Assembly (NCBI GenBank): GCA_017503785.1
Contig: JAFVSK010000023.1
Location: forward strand, 62,001-126,000
DNA length: 64,000 nt
Reading direction: 5' to 3'
Source: Clostridia bacterium
Lineage (GTDB): Bacteria > Bacillota > Clostridia > Oscillospirales > Acutalibacteraceae
Position numbers and translations under genes: made by a program. Of the stretch, positions 26,824 to 34,267 are shown piece by piece. Numbering within the stretch: the first letter of the stretch is position 1; every line of letters starts with the position of its first letter. The notes below the pieces were generated by a model. The model was not told the origin of the DNA. It searched no databases and saw only the letters and a list, made by a program, of their open reading frames with translations.

Positions 26824-26852
26824 ATCTTACTACAAAACCCAATTATTGTCAA
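26824..26852 (-). promoter_or_regulatory. glf promoter
   Basis: Minus strand TTGACA (26847-26852, perfect -35), 17-base spacer, TAAGAT (26824-26829), about 63 bases before the start codon. Confidence 0.75.
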
Positions 26853-26922
26853 TAGACGGCGGGGCTTAAGGCGCTTTTTAAGGGGCTTTTCACGTGGGTG
26901 CATTATATTTTCCATCTTTTTG

Positions 26923-26951
26923 TTGCAATTATCAAATTTTTCTGTTAAAAT
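26923..26951 (+). promoter_or_regulatory. putP promoter
   Basis: TTGCAA (26923-26928), 17-base spacer, TAAAAT (26946-26951), 29 bases before the putP ATG. Confidence 0.65.
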
Positions 26952-26980
26952 GAAATATATTTTATTTTGGGAGGGATATT

Positions 26981-28561
26981 ATGGGAATCGATACCATACA
27001 GATTCTGGTTGCAATGGTCGTGTATATGTCTGTTGTTATTTTGATCGGTGCCCTGTACGCAAAGCGTGCTAACAAAAACTCGGAGGAATACTTCCTGGGC
27101 GGTCGCTCGCTCGGCCCGTGGGTCACGGCCATGAGCGCCGAAGCCTCGGATATGAGCGGCTGGCTGCTGATGGGCCTGCCCGGTGTGGCCTATTGGTGCG
27201 GCTTGGCCGATGCTGCCTGGACGGCCATCGGCTTGGCGATCGGTACCTACTTGAACTGGCTGATCGTGTCGAAGCGGTTGCGCCGCTACAGCGTGCGCGC
27301 CAACAATGCCATCACCCTGCCGGAGTTTTTCTCCAATCGCTTCCGTGAAAAGAGCAAAACCATTATGTTCCTGGCGGCAGCGTTCATTCTGGTGTTCTTC
27401 ACCGTGTATGCTTCCAGCTGCTTCGTTACCTGCGGTAAGCTCTTCTCCACCCTGTTTGGCTTGGATTATAAACTGATGATGCTCGTCGGTGCCCTGTTCG
27501 TGCTGCTGTACACCCTGTTGGGCGGCTTCTTGGCGGAAAGCGTTTCCGACTTCATGCAAGCCATTGTGATGATCATCGCCTTGACGGTGATCGTTATCGT
27601 CAGCACCGTCAAAGCCGGCGGTATCGGCGCCGTGCTGGAAAATGCGAACAGTATTCCCGGATTCTTGGAGTTCTTCGGCTTGGCTACCCCCACCACGCAA
27701 GACGTTGCCGGCGTGGCAACCCAAGTGGTAGAAAACGGCAAGCCGGTGTTTGGTGCCGCTTCGGAATACGGTGTGCTCACCATCTGCTCGATGATGGCGT
27801 GGGGCCTTGGCTACTTCGGTATGCCGCAGGTGCTGCTGCGCTTTATGGCCATCCGCAAAGAAAGCGAACTGAAGCGTTCGCGCCGCATTGCGATGGTGTG
27901 GGTCGTGATCTCGTTGGCGGTTGCCGTGTTCATTGGTATTGTCGGCCGTCAGCTGTTCCCCGTTGAGCACCTGACCAAGGCCTCGGCGGAAAATATCTTC
28001 ATCACGCTGGCTACCACCTCGCTGCCGGCCATCCTTGCCGGTTTCGTTATGGCGGGTATTTTGGCGGCAACAATCAGTTCGTCTGACTCGTACTTGCTCA
28101 TTGCCGCTTCGGCGTTTGCCAAGAACATTTATCAGGGCGTTGCCAAGCGTAACGCCACCGACAAGCAGGTTATGTGGGTGACCCGCATTACGCTGCTGGC
28201 GCTGGCATTGATCGGTATTGTGATCGCTCTGGATGAAAACAGCGTGATCTTCTCGATCGTGTCGTTTGCTTGGGCCGGCTTTGGTGCTACCTTTGGCCCG
28301 CTGATGCTCTTCTCGCTGTTCTGGAAGCGCATCAACAAGGCCGGTGCGATTGCCGGTATGGTGAGCGGCGCCGGTATGGTGTTCCTGTGGAAGCTGGTCA
28401 TCAGCAAGCTGGGCGGTGTGTTCGGTATTTACGAGCTGCTGCCGGCCTTCCTCTTCTCCTGCCTGTGCATCGTGGTGGTTTCGTTGCTGACAAAGGCTCC
28501 CTCGAAAGAGATCGAAGAAGACTTTGAGGCAGTACGCATCGGCAACATGGAAGAAGCGTAA
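26981..28561 (+). CDS. putP: Sodium/proline symporter
   Basis: A 526-residue member of the sodium:solute symporter family with about 13 membrane helices. Seen are NSEEYFLGGRSLGPWVTAMSAEASDMSGW (the sodium- and proline-binding helix region, residues about 33-61), FFSNRFREKS, and the later SLPAILAGFVMAGILAATISS with the Ser/Thr pair of the second sodium site. Best match is PutP-type proline uptake coupled to sodium. GGGAGGGA precedes the ATG. Transcribed alone. Confidence 0.94.
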   Translation: MGIDTIQILVAMVVYMSVVILIGALYAKRANKNSEEYFLGGRSLGPWVTAMSAEASDMSGWLLMGLPGVAYWCGLADAAWTAIGLAIGTYLNWLIVSKRLRRYSVRANNAITLPEFFSNRFREKSKTIMFLAAAFILVFFTVYASSCFVTCGKLFSTLFGLDYKLMMLVGALFVLLYTLLGGFLAESVSDFMQAIVMIIALTVIVIVSTVKAGGIGAVLENANSIPGFLEFFGLATPTTQDVAGVATQVVENGKPVFGAASEYGVLTICSMMAWGLGYFGMPQVLLRFMAIRKESELKRSRRIAMVWVVISLAVAVFIGIVGRQLFPVEHLTKASAENIFITLATTSLPAILAGFVMAGILAATISSSDSYLLIAASAFAKNIYQGVAKRNATDKQVMWVTRITLLALALIGIVIALDENSVIFSIVSFAWAGFGATFGPLMLFSLFWKRINKAGAIAGMVSGAGMVFLWKLVISKLGGVFGIYELLPAFLFSCLCIVVVSLLTKAPSKEIEEDFEAVRIGNMEEA

Positions 28562-28571
28562 TCGTCTATAT

Positions 28572-28607
28572 AAAAAACGCCGTTGGAATAATCCAACGGC
28601 GTTTTTT
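28572..28607. terminator. Bidirectional terminator, putP / rnf-like operon
   Basis: A 16-base perfect inverted repeat with a 4-base loop and T6 or longer on both strands, lying between putP and the convergent rnf-like operon. Confidence 0.9.
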
Positions 28608-28643
28608 TGTTATACCTATTTCAAACGGTGAAACAAGCTTTGT

Positions 28644-28697
28644 GCCGAAAAGCCGCCCTATGGGCGGTTAGGAGTTCGACTCCCTTCGGCTATACCA
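28644..28697. other. Structured three-way-junction element overlapping the rnfA-like stop codon
   Basis: On the plus strand an outer stem GCCGAA/TTCGGC encloses two hairpins, CCGCCC-TAT-GGGCGG (28653-28667) and GGAG-TTCGA-CTCC (28671-28683), and the segment ends in ATACCA. The second hairpin contains a GTTCGA sequence like a tRNA T-arm, with a CCA at the tRNA-like distance. On the minus strand the first hairpin is followed by CTTTT and may help terminate the rnf-like transcript. It could be a tRNA 3' remnant or simply an mRNA-end structure. Confidence 0.4.
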
Positions 28698-29286
28698 AAT
28701 TCAAAATGGGGCGGAAGCCCATGAGTGCTAACGCGAGCAGGCCCAAATACACCAGTGTGCCGGGCAGACCGCGGAACGCCATGGGAGTGTCGGGGTTATC
28801 CAGCCGTTCCAGTGCTTCGGCGCTCATGGAGGAAACGAGCGAAAAACCGAGTGCCGAGCCGATGGCCATGCCGATAGCCGGCAGGAAGGACACCGAGAAT
28901 TGATAGTTGGTAACCAACGCCACGCCGATGACGATATTGTTGAACGCTGCCAGCGGCACAAAGCGCCGCACACGGCGATACCAATCGGGGAAACGGCGGT
29001 TGGCGATCAACACGGTGGCCACGTACAGCAGCGACGTGAGCACAACGATGATGAGCGGCCGCAGCATACGCAGATACCACGTAGCAGGCAGCAGCTTATC
29101 GATCGGCCAAAAGAGCGCGGTTGTGGCCACGGTGAAACCCAACAACAAACGGGAAAACGTGTGGCGCTGACGGGGGCGGCGCAGCATGCGCGCCAGCGAC
29201 GAGGAACCGAAGCCCGTGGTAAGCACCAGGTTTTGCATGGTGGCCGTGATCAACAGATAGGAGATCATATCACCGATGGTTTTCAT
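28690..29286 (-). CDS. RnfA-like membrane subunit (degenerate Fe-S ligands)
   Basis: A 198-residue, six-helix membrane protein. The C-terminus MAFRGLPGTLVYLGLLALALMGF closely follows the RnfA pattern, and AAFNNIVIGVALVTN occupies the position of the conserved NCAVLGVALL segment. In canonical RnfA, Cys in that segment and in NNFVL...LGLCP help bind the intramembrane 2Fe-2S cluster. Here both sites lack Cys (QNLVLTTGFGSSSL and NNIVIG). The start ATGA overlaps the rnfE-like stop. It is the last gene of the operon; no rnfB follows. Confidence 0.82.
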   Translation of the reverse strand: MKTIGDMISYLLITATMQNLVLTTGFGSSSLARMLRRPRQRHTFSRLLLGFTVATTALFWPIDKLLPATWYLRMLRPLIIVVLTSLLYVATVLIANRRFPDWYRRVRRFVPLAAFNNIVIGVALVTNYQFSVSFLPAIGMAIGSALGFSLVSSMSAEALERLDNPDTPMAFRGLPGTLVYLGLLALALMGFRPILNLV

Positions 29287-29930
29287 AGCGAATCCCCCTT
29301 CCGTCGATTTATAAAGCGATGCCACAGCTTACGCAGCCACTGCAACGCAGCTGCCATAAAGCCGAGCAGCACATAGCCGATGAACGGATGCTCGGCTTCG
29401 GGGAAGCGGGCCTCGAAGCCCAGCGGAATATCCCAAATGGTGCCGTAGATGGCGGCTTCGCGCGCGGCACACGCTACGCACAATACCACACCGAAGCCCA
29501 AGGCGATACCCAAGGAATCGGCCAACGAAACAAGCGGGTGCACGGCTGCTGCTTGTTTTCCGGCAGCGCGCACCGTGAACAACGCATTTACCGCCATGAG
29601 GGGCAAGAACAGATACAAGGCGGCGTACACGTCGGCCGAAATGAACTGGCGCAACACCAAGGCGGCAGCCAACAGCAGCGCCGTGGTGAACACCGCGTAC
29701 AGCGGAGGACGAAGCCATTGCGGCACTCGCTTACCAAACAAGGAAATGAGCAGATTGGCCGGCAGCATGACCACCGCCGTGCACACGGCCAGCGCCACGC
29801 CGTATTTCAGATCGTAGCCGACGGCCAGAATGGGGCACAGACCCATTGCCTGCACCAATACCACATTTTCGCGCAGAAACGTTTCCCAAAATGCCGAAAA
29901 CAACGTGCGGAACGAGGGCAGCTTTTTCAT
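29283..29930 (-). CDS. RnfE-like membrane subunit
   Basis: A 215-residue membrane protein. The N-terminal RENVVLVQAMGLCPILAVGYDLKYGVAL matches the RnfE/RsxE signature, including its first conserved Cys. The second RnfE Cys region reads LPLMAVNALFTVRAAG, with Ala where Cys is expected. The C-terminus ends in a basic cytosolic tail. The start overlaps the rnfD-like stop as ATGA, with GGAGGGGAGG just upstream. Confidence 0.84.
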   Translation of the reverse strand: MKKLPSFRTLFSAFWETFLRENVVLVQAMGLCPILAVGYDLKYGVALAVCTAVVMLPANLLISLFGKRVPQWLRPPLYAVFTTALLLAAALVLRQFISADVYAALYLFLPLMAVNALFTVRAAGKQAAAVHPLVSLADSLGIALGFGVVLCVACAAREAAIYGTIWDIPLGFEARFPEAEHPFIGYVLLGFMAAALQWLRKLWHRFINRRKGDSL

Positions 29931-30907
29931 GTCCTCCCCTCCTTCCGGCGCTTCACACGGCGCACCAGTGACCAACAGGTGCGGTCGAGGAACGGTGAGA
30001 ACGAATTCACGAGCAGTACCGCAAAAAATTCGCAGCACTCAAAACGACCGTACCAGCGCAAGGCAATGACCAACGCACCGGCAGCAACACCATAAATTAC
30101 ACGAGCCAGCCAAAAGCGCGGGCCGGTTACGGGGTCGCACAGCAAAAACACACCGGCGAACAACAACAGGCCGGTACACAGCTCCAGCTGAACACTGACA
30201 CCTGCCCCCACGGCGGCACGCGGAAACAACGCTGCGCCAAGCGCGCACGATGCCAAATATGAGCTGAAAATGATGGGCGATGCGGCACGAATACAGAAAA
30301 GATAGATGGCCGATGCCAGCAAAATAAGTACACCTGCCGAGCCGATAGGGCCGGCAAAATCACCGCTGAGCAAGGAAAGCCAGTCCACCGTGGTGGTACC
30401 GCCGCTCGCCAGTTGCTCGGTGGGCGTGATAACGGTGATTACGTTGGACGTATCCCACAGCGGCAATGCCGCGCTTTGCGCGGGATCGGGATACAGGAAC
30501 AACCGCGTGGGGAAGCAAATAGCACAAAACGCCATGCCGGCCGCAGCGGGGTTGAAAATGTTACGACCAATGCCGCCGAACGGCATTTTGGCAACGCCGA
30601 TGGCAAAGGTCGAACCCATAATCGGTACCCAGAACGGCGTGATGGGCGACATCATGGCGCCGATCAGTGCGCCGGTGACAGCGGCGCTGCCATCGCTCAA
30701 GGTGGGACGGCGCCCTGCTACCGCACAGCACAGCAGCTCGGTAAGCATGGCACTGACCATGCCGATGAGCACCAACAGCAGTGGGCGAACACCGTAATAC
30801 AAGCAGGAAAACGCCACCAACGGCAGCATGCACAGCAGCACTCCGCCGGTGTGATAAAACGGGCGACGCGTATCACGCAGATACGGAGCCACAGACGGTT
30901 TAAGCAT
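29927..30907 (-). CDS. RnfD-like membrane subunit
   Basis: A 326-residue protein of the RnfD/NqrB family with about ten membrane helices. KPSVAPYLRDTRRPFYHTGGVL, TLSDGSAAVTGALIGAMMSP, and GGIGRNIFNPAAAGMAF are family hallmarks. An ITPTEQL segment lies where relatives carry an S-x-A-T-P sequence whose Thr holds FMN covalently, so flavin attachment is possible but not certain. The start at 30907 has GGAGG nine bases upstream and overlaps the rnfC-like gene by eight bases. Confidence 0.86.
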   Translation of the reverse strand: MLKPSVAPYLRDTRRPFYHTGGVLLCMLPLVAFSCLYYGVRPLLLVLIGMVSAMLTELLCCAVAGRRPTLSDGSAAVTGALIGAMMSPITPFWVPIMGSTFAIGVAKMPFGGIGRNIFNPAAAGMAFCAICFPTRLFLYPDPAQSAALPLWDTSNVITVITPTEQLASGGTTTVDWLSLLSGDFAGPIGSAGVLILLASAIYLFCIRAASPIIFSSYLASCALGAALFPRAAVGAGVSVQLELCTGLLLFAGVFLLCDPVTGPRFWLARVIYGVAAGALVIALRWYGRFECCEFFAVLLVNSFSPFLDRTCWSLVRRVKRRKEGRT

Positions 30908-32189
30908 CGGGATCATCCTCCATTTCCAGTAGGATGGTACTATCGGTACTGCGGGCCTCGGCAACGATGCTTGTGAGGTCGATGCCGCACGGACACACGT
31001 AGGAGCAGGCACCGCAGCTGTCGCACGAGGCGGCCTCTAACTGCCCCAGGCGTTCGTAGTGCATATTGCCGAAGCGACGCGCGATCTCGAACGGGAGAAG
31101 CCCTTGATGGCACACCTGTGCGCACCGACCGCAGCCGATGCAATTGCGCGGCTGGACGCTGCGAATGGCCGTTTCGGTGAAGGCCAGCACGCAAGTCATG
31201 CCCGGTAAAATGGGGATATCCTGCGTGGGGGCGGTGGTGCCGGTCATCATTTCGCCGAGGATCAGATACGACGGGTCTTGTTTAAGACCGCAACGCGACA
31301 GTACCTCCTGCACGGTGGTGCCGAAGGGAACCATGACGTTTTGCGGGTCGCGCACGGCATCGCCTGCAACGGTGAGCACGCAACGGTCGTGCGGTTCGTG
31401 ATAATACAAAGCGCGGTACAGCGCCCAGCAGGCTTGCGGACCGATACGGCCGACCGTTTCCTTAGGGGAAACCGTGTGTTTGCCGCCCTTGTGCGAAACT
31501 CGCACAAGCTCTGCGGTGGGATAATAGGAGTCGGTTTGGTACAAGCCGTCTTTCCCTACGCGCAGGGCAAGTGACCGACGGCGCTGACCCGACAGACACA
31601 CTGCAATGTGGTGCCGCTTGGCACCCGCCGCCAAAGCCGCCAAGGACAAGCCCTCAGTCACCTGCTCGGCGTAATCACGCAGAATAGCCCACGCACTGGA
31701 TTCATACGGTTGCACCTGCACGGCATCGGCCACCAGATAGTGGCAGCCGTGCTGCTGCCAGTCGCGCAGCTTATTGGCCAAGGGCACACCGTCGAGCTCG
31801 TCGATGATATGTGCCCATTCGGCGGCTTCGCAGATCTCTTCGGCCGTGAACGGATCGGCCTGTGGTGCAGGCAGTTCGGGATCGGGTTCGGCGGGCAAGC
31901 AGTCGATAACGGCGCAGCGCAGCTCACCGTACAGCGGATGCGCCACAACGCGCTCGCTGCTGACGGCACCCGTTACGCTGGACAGCACCGGACCTGACGG
32001 ATCCTCCGATACGGCCAGCGGCGTGCCGCGGCGCACCGTATCGTACAGCGATACGGCGGAGGTGACCTCAACGTCTGAAAAATACGTGTAGGGTAACACG
32101 ACCTGTGCGATATCCGTCCACACCGCGGTGGGACGGTCGATTGCGGGGGATTTCTGAAACAGTAAACGAACGCCCTTTTCGGTACGCAC
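30900..32189 (-). CDS. RnfC-like Fe-S subunit lacking the NADH/FMN loop
   Basis: A 429-residue soluble subunit. It keeps two 4Fe-4S motifs at the C-terminus (CIGCGRCAQVC and CDSCGACSYVCPCGIDL), the N-terminal barrel-sandwich pattern (TVRRGTPLAV, SSVTGAVSSE) and the SLBB-like region (VMVPFGTTVQEVLSRCGL). In canonical RnfC the NADH/FMN fold has a Gly-rich GGxGFPT loop and ECEPY; here the equivalent stretch reads DELDGVPLANKL and VQVQPY. GTG at 32189 has AAAGGTGGT seven bases upstream; longer frames to 32255 (ATG) or 32285 (TTG) have no ribosome binding site. Confidence 0.84.
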   Translation of the reverse strand: MRTEKGVRLLFQKSPAIDRPTAVWTDIAQVVLPYTYFSDVEVTSAVSLYDTVRRGTPLAVSEDPSGPVLSSVTGAVSSERVVAHPLYGELRCAVIDCLPAEPDPELPAPQADPFTAEEICEAAEWAHIIDELDGVPLANKLRDWQQHGCHYLVADAVQVQPYESSAWAILRDYAEQVTEGLSLAALAAGAKRHHIAVCLSGQRRRSLALRVGKDGLYQTDSYYPTAELVRVSHKGGKHTVSPKETVGRIGPQACWALYRALYYHEPHDRCVLTVAGDAVRDPQNVMVPFGTTVQEVLSRCGLKQDPSYLILGEMMTGTTAPTQDIPILPGMTCVLAFTETAIRSVQPRNCIGCGRCAQVCHQGLLPFEIARRFGNMHYERLGQLEAASCDSCGACSYVCPCGIDLTSIVAEARSTDSTILLEMEDDPDA

Positions 32190-32234
32190 AAGCAGCACCA
32201 CCTTTCCGGTCGAATTTTTGCCAAAAATTGTTCC

Positions 32235-32263
32235 TTGCCAAGGGCTTGGCCTCATAATAAGAT
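32235..32263 (+). promoter_or_regulatory. Promoter of the MecA-like gene
   Basis: TTGCCA (32235-32240), 17-base spacer, TAAGAT (32258-32263), 21 bases before the ATG. It lies in the divergent region shared with the rnf-like operon. Confidence 0.55.
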
Positions 32264-32284
32264 AACTAGTGAGGGGTTGATACA

Positions 32285-32824
32285 ATGAAAATGGAACCGC
32301 TTAAAGGCGGTAGCCTTAGAATATGGATGACTCACACCGATATGCAGCATTGGGGATTACAATTTGAACGCTTGGATGCCCGCGATGCGTGCACCCGCCG
32401 CGCGTTATTGCGACTGATCTCCGTGGCGCAGGAACGACTGGCGTTTCGCGCTGATGGCGAGCTGACGGTGGAGGCGCTGCCCATTGACGGCGGCTGCCTG
32501 CTCTTGCTTGCACCGCTGACGCCGTTGCTGATCTGTCCGACGGAGCCGACGGTGTATACGGTACATACCGCCGACGATCTGCTGCGCTTAGGAAGCGGCC
32601 TATGCCGCTTCCCACAAGATACCCTGCCCACCGCTTCGTTGTTTGCGTGGGACGAGGAATACCGTTTGATCGTGTACGCCGACAAGGCGCCCACCACGGC
32701 GCTTCGGCGATTGCTTGGCGAATTTGCCGACCGCACCGCCAAGGGCTACACGGCAGCCGCCTTTACGGAAGAGCACGGGCGTGCCGTAGCAGTCGGTAAC
32801 GCGTTGCAGCAATTGCGGCATTAA
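32285..32824 (+). CDS. MecA-like adaptor protein
   Basis: A 179-residue protein resembling MecA/YpbH adaptors, which deliver substrates to ClpC-type AAA+ unfoldases. The N-terminal part (SLRIWMTHTDMQHWGLQFE, DACTRRALLRLISVAQ) and C-terminal part (TVHTADDLLRLGSGL, EEYRLIVYADK, LLGEFADR, FTEEHGRAVAVGNALQQL) follow the MecA two-domain plan; the acidic linker is short. A ClpC gene lies 11 kb away in this window. The match is by pattern, not strong identity. It diverges from the rnf-like operon, and its stop codon overlaps that of the convergent rpe gene. Confidence 0.7.
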   Translation: MKMEPLKGGSLRIWMTHTDMQHWGLQFERLDARDACTRRALLRLISVAQERLAFRADGELTVEALPIDGGCLLLLAPLTPLLICPTEPTVYTVHTADDLLRLGSGLCRFPQDTLPTASLFAWDEEYRLIVYADKAPTTALRRLLGEFADRTAKGYTAAAFTEEHGRAVAVGNALQQLRH

Positions 32825-33465
32825 AGGGCGTGGATCTCTTCCACCAGTGCGCGCGGATCTTCGGCGTTAAACAAGGCGCTGCCGACCACGGCGATATCGG
32901 CACCGGCGGCCGCACAAGCGGGAGCGGTGGCCGAAGCCACGCCGCCGTCTACCTGAATTTTGACCGACAGACCGCGGCGGTCGATCTCTTTACGCAGAGC
33001 CTCTACCTTGGGCATTTGATCGGCCATGAATTTCTGACCGCCAAAGCCGGGCTCCACCGTCATGACCAAGACCATATCCAGCTCATCGAGGTACGGGAAC
33101 ACCGCCTCGGCCGGCGTTTTGGGCTTGAGCGTTAAAGCAACCTGCTTACCGAGCGCCTTGATGGCGGCGATGGTTTCTGCCACGGGCGAAGCGCTTTCTA
33201 CGTGGAAATTGATGAGATCGGCCCCCGCATCGGTAAACGCTTTTACCAAACGATCGGGGTATTCCATCATGAGATGCACGTCGAAAAACATGGTGGTGAG
33301 GGGGCGCATCCGTGCAATAACGGGAGGCCCGAAGCTGAGGTTGGGGACAAATACACCGTCCATCACGTCCAGATGCACCATGTCGGCGCCGGTGGATTCG
33401 ACAAACGCCAGCTCTTTGGCGAGATGGGCAAAGTCACATGTGAGAATCGACGGTGAAATAAGCAT
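32821..33465 (-). CDS. rpe: Ribulose-phosphate 3-epimerase
   Basis: A 214-residue TIM-barrel enzyme interconverting ribulose 5-phosphate and xylulose 5-phosphate. Metal and active-site motifs are ISPSILTCDFAHLAKEL, MVHLDVMDGVFVPNLSFGP, FDVHLMMEYP, LVMTVEPGFGGQKF and IQVDGGV. Transcribed alone from its own promoter. It meets the MecA-like gene tail to tail with overlapping stop codons and no terminator between them. Confidence 0.97.
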   Translation of the reverse strand: MLISPSILTCDFAHLAKELAFVESTGADMVHLDVMDGVFVPNLSFGPPVIARMRPLTTMFFDVHLMMEYPDRLVKAFTDAGADLINFHVESASPVAETIAAIKALGKQVALTLKPKTPAEAVFPYLDELDMVLVMTVEPGFGGQKFMADQMPKVEALRKEIDRRGLSVKIQVDGGVASATAPACAAAGADIAVVGSALFNAEDPRALVEEIHAL

Positions 33466-33506
33466 AGGTATCCCCTTTTCTTTTAATAATATACATACAT
33501 AAGAAT

Positions 33507-33535
33507 ATTGTACTGCATTTTCCCAAAAAAGTCAA
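33507..33535 (-). promoter_or_regulatory. rpe promoter
   Basis: Minus strand TTGACT (33530-33535), 17-base spacer, TACAAT (33507-33512), 42 bases before the rpe start. Confidence 0.75.
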
Positions 33536-33536
33536 T

Positions 33537-33575
33537 AAAACGCCGCCTTTCTGCGTTGGCAGCAAGGCGGCGTTT
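33537..33575 (-). terminator. upp terminator
   Basis: AAACGCCGCCTT and AAGGCGGCGTTT form the stem; on the minus strand a T-run follows just before the rpe promoter. Confidence 0.8.
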
Positions 33576-33588
33576 GTGGGTTTGCTGT

Positions 33589-34221
33589 TTATTTCGTACC
33601 GAAAATACGGTCGCCGGCATCACCGAGGCCGGGAACGATGTAGCACTTTTCGTTGAGATGATCGTCCAACGCGGCGCAGTAGATCTGCACGTCGGGATGG
33701 GTTTCGCTGAGCACCTTCAGACCTTCGGGAGCGGCAATGATGCACATAAACTTAATGCTCTTCGGGCCACGCTGTTTGATCTGACCAATGGCATCCACGG
33801 CGGAGCCGCCGGTGGCCAGCATGGGATCGAGCACGATGACCTCGCGTTCGTGAATATCGCCGGGGAGCTTGCAATAATACTCCACAGGCTTCATGGTTTC
33901 TTCGTCGCGGTACAGACCGATATGGCCTACACGCGCCGAGGGAACCAGTTCCACCGCACCGTCGACCATGCCCAAGCCGGCACGCAGGATCGGTACGAAC
34001 GCCAGCTTGCGGCCGGCGATCTGTTTGCCGGTCATGACAGCCATGGGCGTTTCGACCTGAACGTCGCAAAGCGGCAGATCGCGGGTGGCTTCGTACACCA
34101 TCAGCTGCGTGATCTCACGAATGAGCTCGCGGAACTGCTTGGAGCTGGTGTTTTTATCGCGCAGGATCGAGACCTTGTGCTGGATCAACGGATGATCCGC
34201 AATGAACGGTTTGCAAGACAT
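33589..34221 (-). CDS. upp: Uracil phosphoribosyltransferase
   Basis: A 210-residue type I phosphoribosyltransferase salvaging uracil to UMP. Motifs are [31 protein letters not shown], and the PRPP loop [18 protein letters not shown]. The start at 34221 has GGAGGTCG upstream. It lies 46 bases after tsaB and probably belongs to the tsaE-tsaB transcript or to a weak promoter in that gap. Confidence 0.97.
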   Translation of the reverse strand: MSCKPFIADHPLIQHKVSILRDKNTSSKQFRELIREITQLMVYEATRDLPLCDVQVETPMAVMTGKQIAGRKLAFVPILRAGLGMVDGAVELVPSARVGHIGLYRDEETMKPVEYYCKLPGDIHEREVIVLDPMLATGGSAVDAIGQIKQRGPKSIKFMCIIAAPEGLKVLSETHPDVQIYCAALDDHLNEKCYIVPGLGDAGDRIFGTK

Positions 34222-34267
34222 ACTATCGACCTCCGATTATTTTACTATCCGCAATGCGGAAAATTGC

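Noticed and set aside
24570..26869. Long open frames on the plus strand opposite the GT2 gene and glf (over 350 codons each)
   Set aside because: They are antisense to genes with unmistakable family motifs, show no recognisable domain and lack ribosome binding sites. They arise from GC-rich codon usage.
26945..27970. 341-codon frame antisense to putP
   Set aside because: His/Gln-rich composition with no motif, and it overlaps a clear sodium symporter. It is a codon-bias artefact.
28644..28697. A functional tRNA gene
   Set aside because: The T-arm stem has a mismatch and a wobble, no D arm or anticodon arm can be built, and no matching 5' acceptor strand is found upstream.
32190..32285. Extending the RnfC-like gene to ATG 32255 or TTG 32285
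   Set aside because: Neither has a ribosome binding site, the extra residues have no family counterpart, and TTG would overlap the divergent gene start. GTG 32189 has AAAGGTGGT at good spacing.
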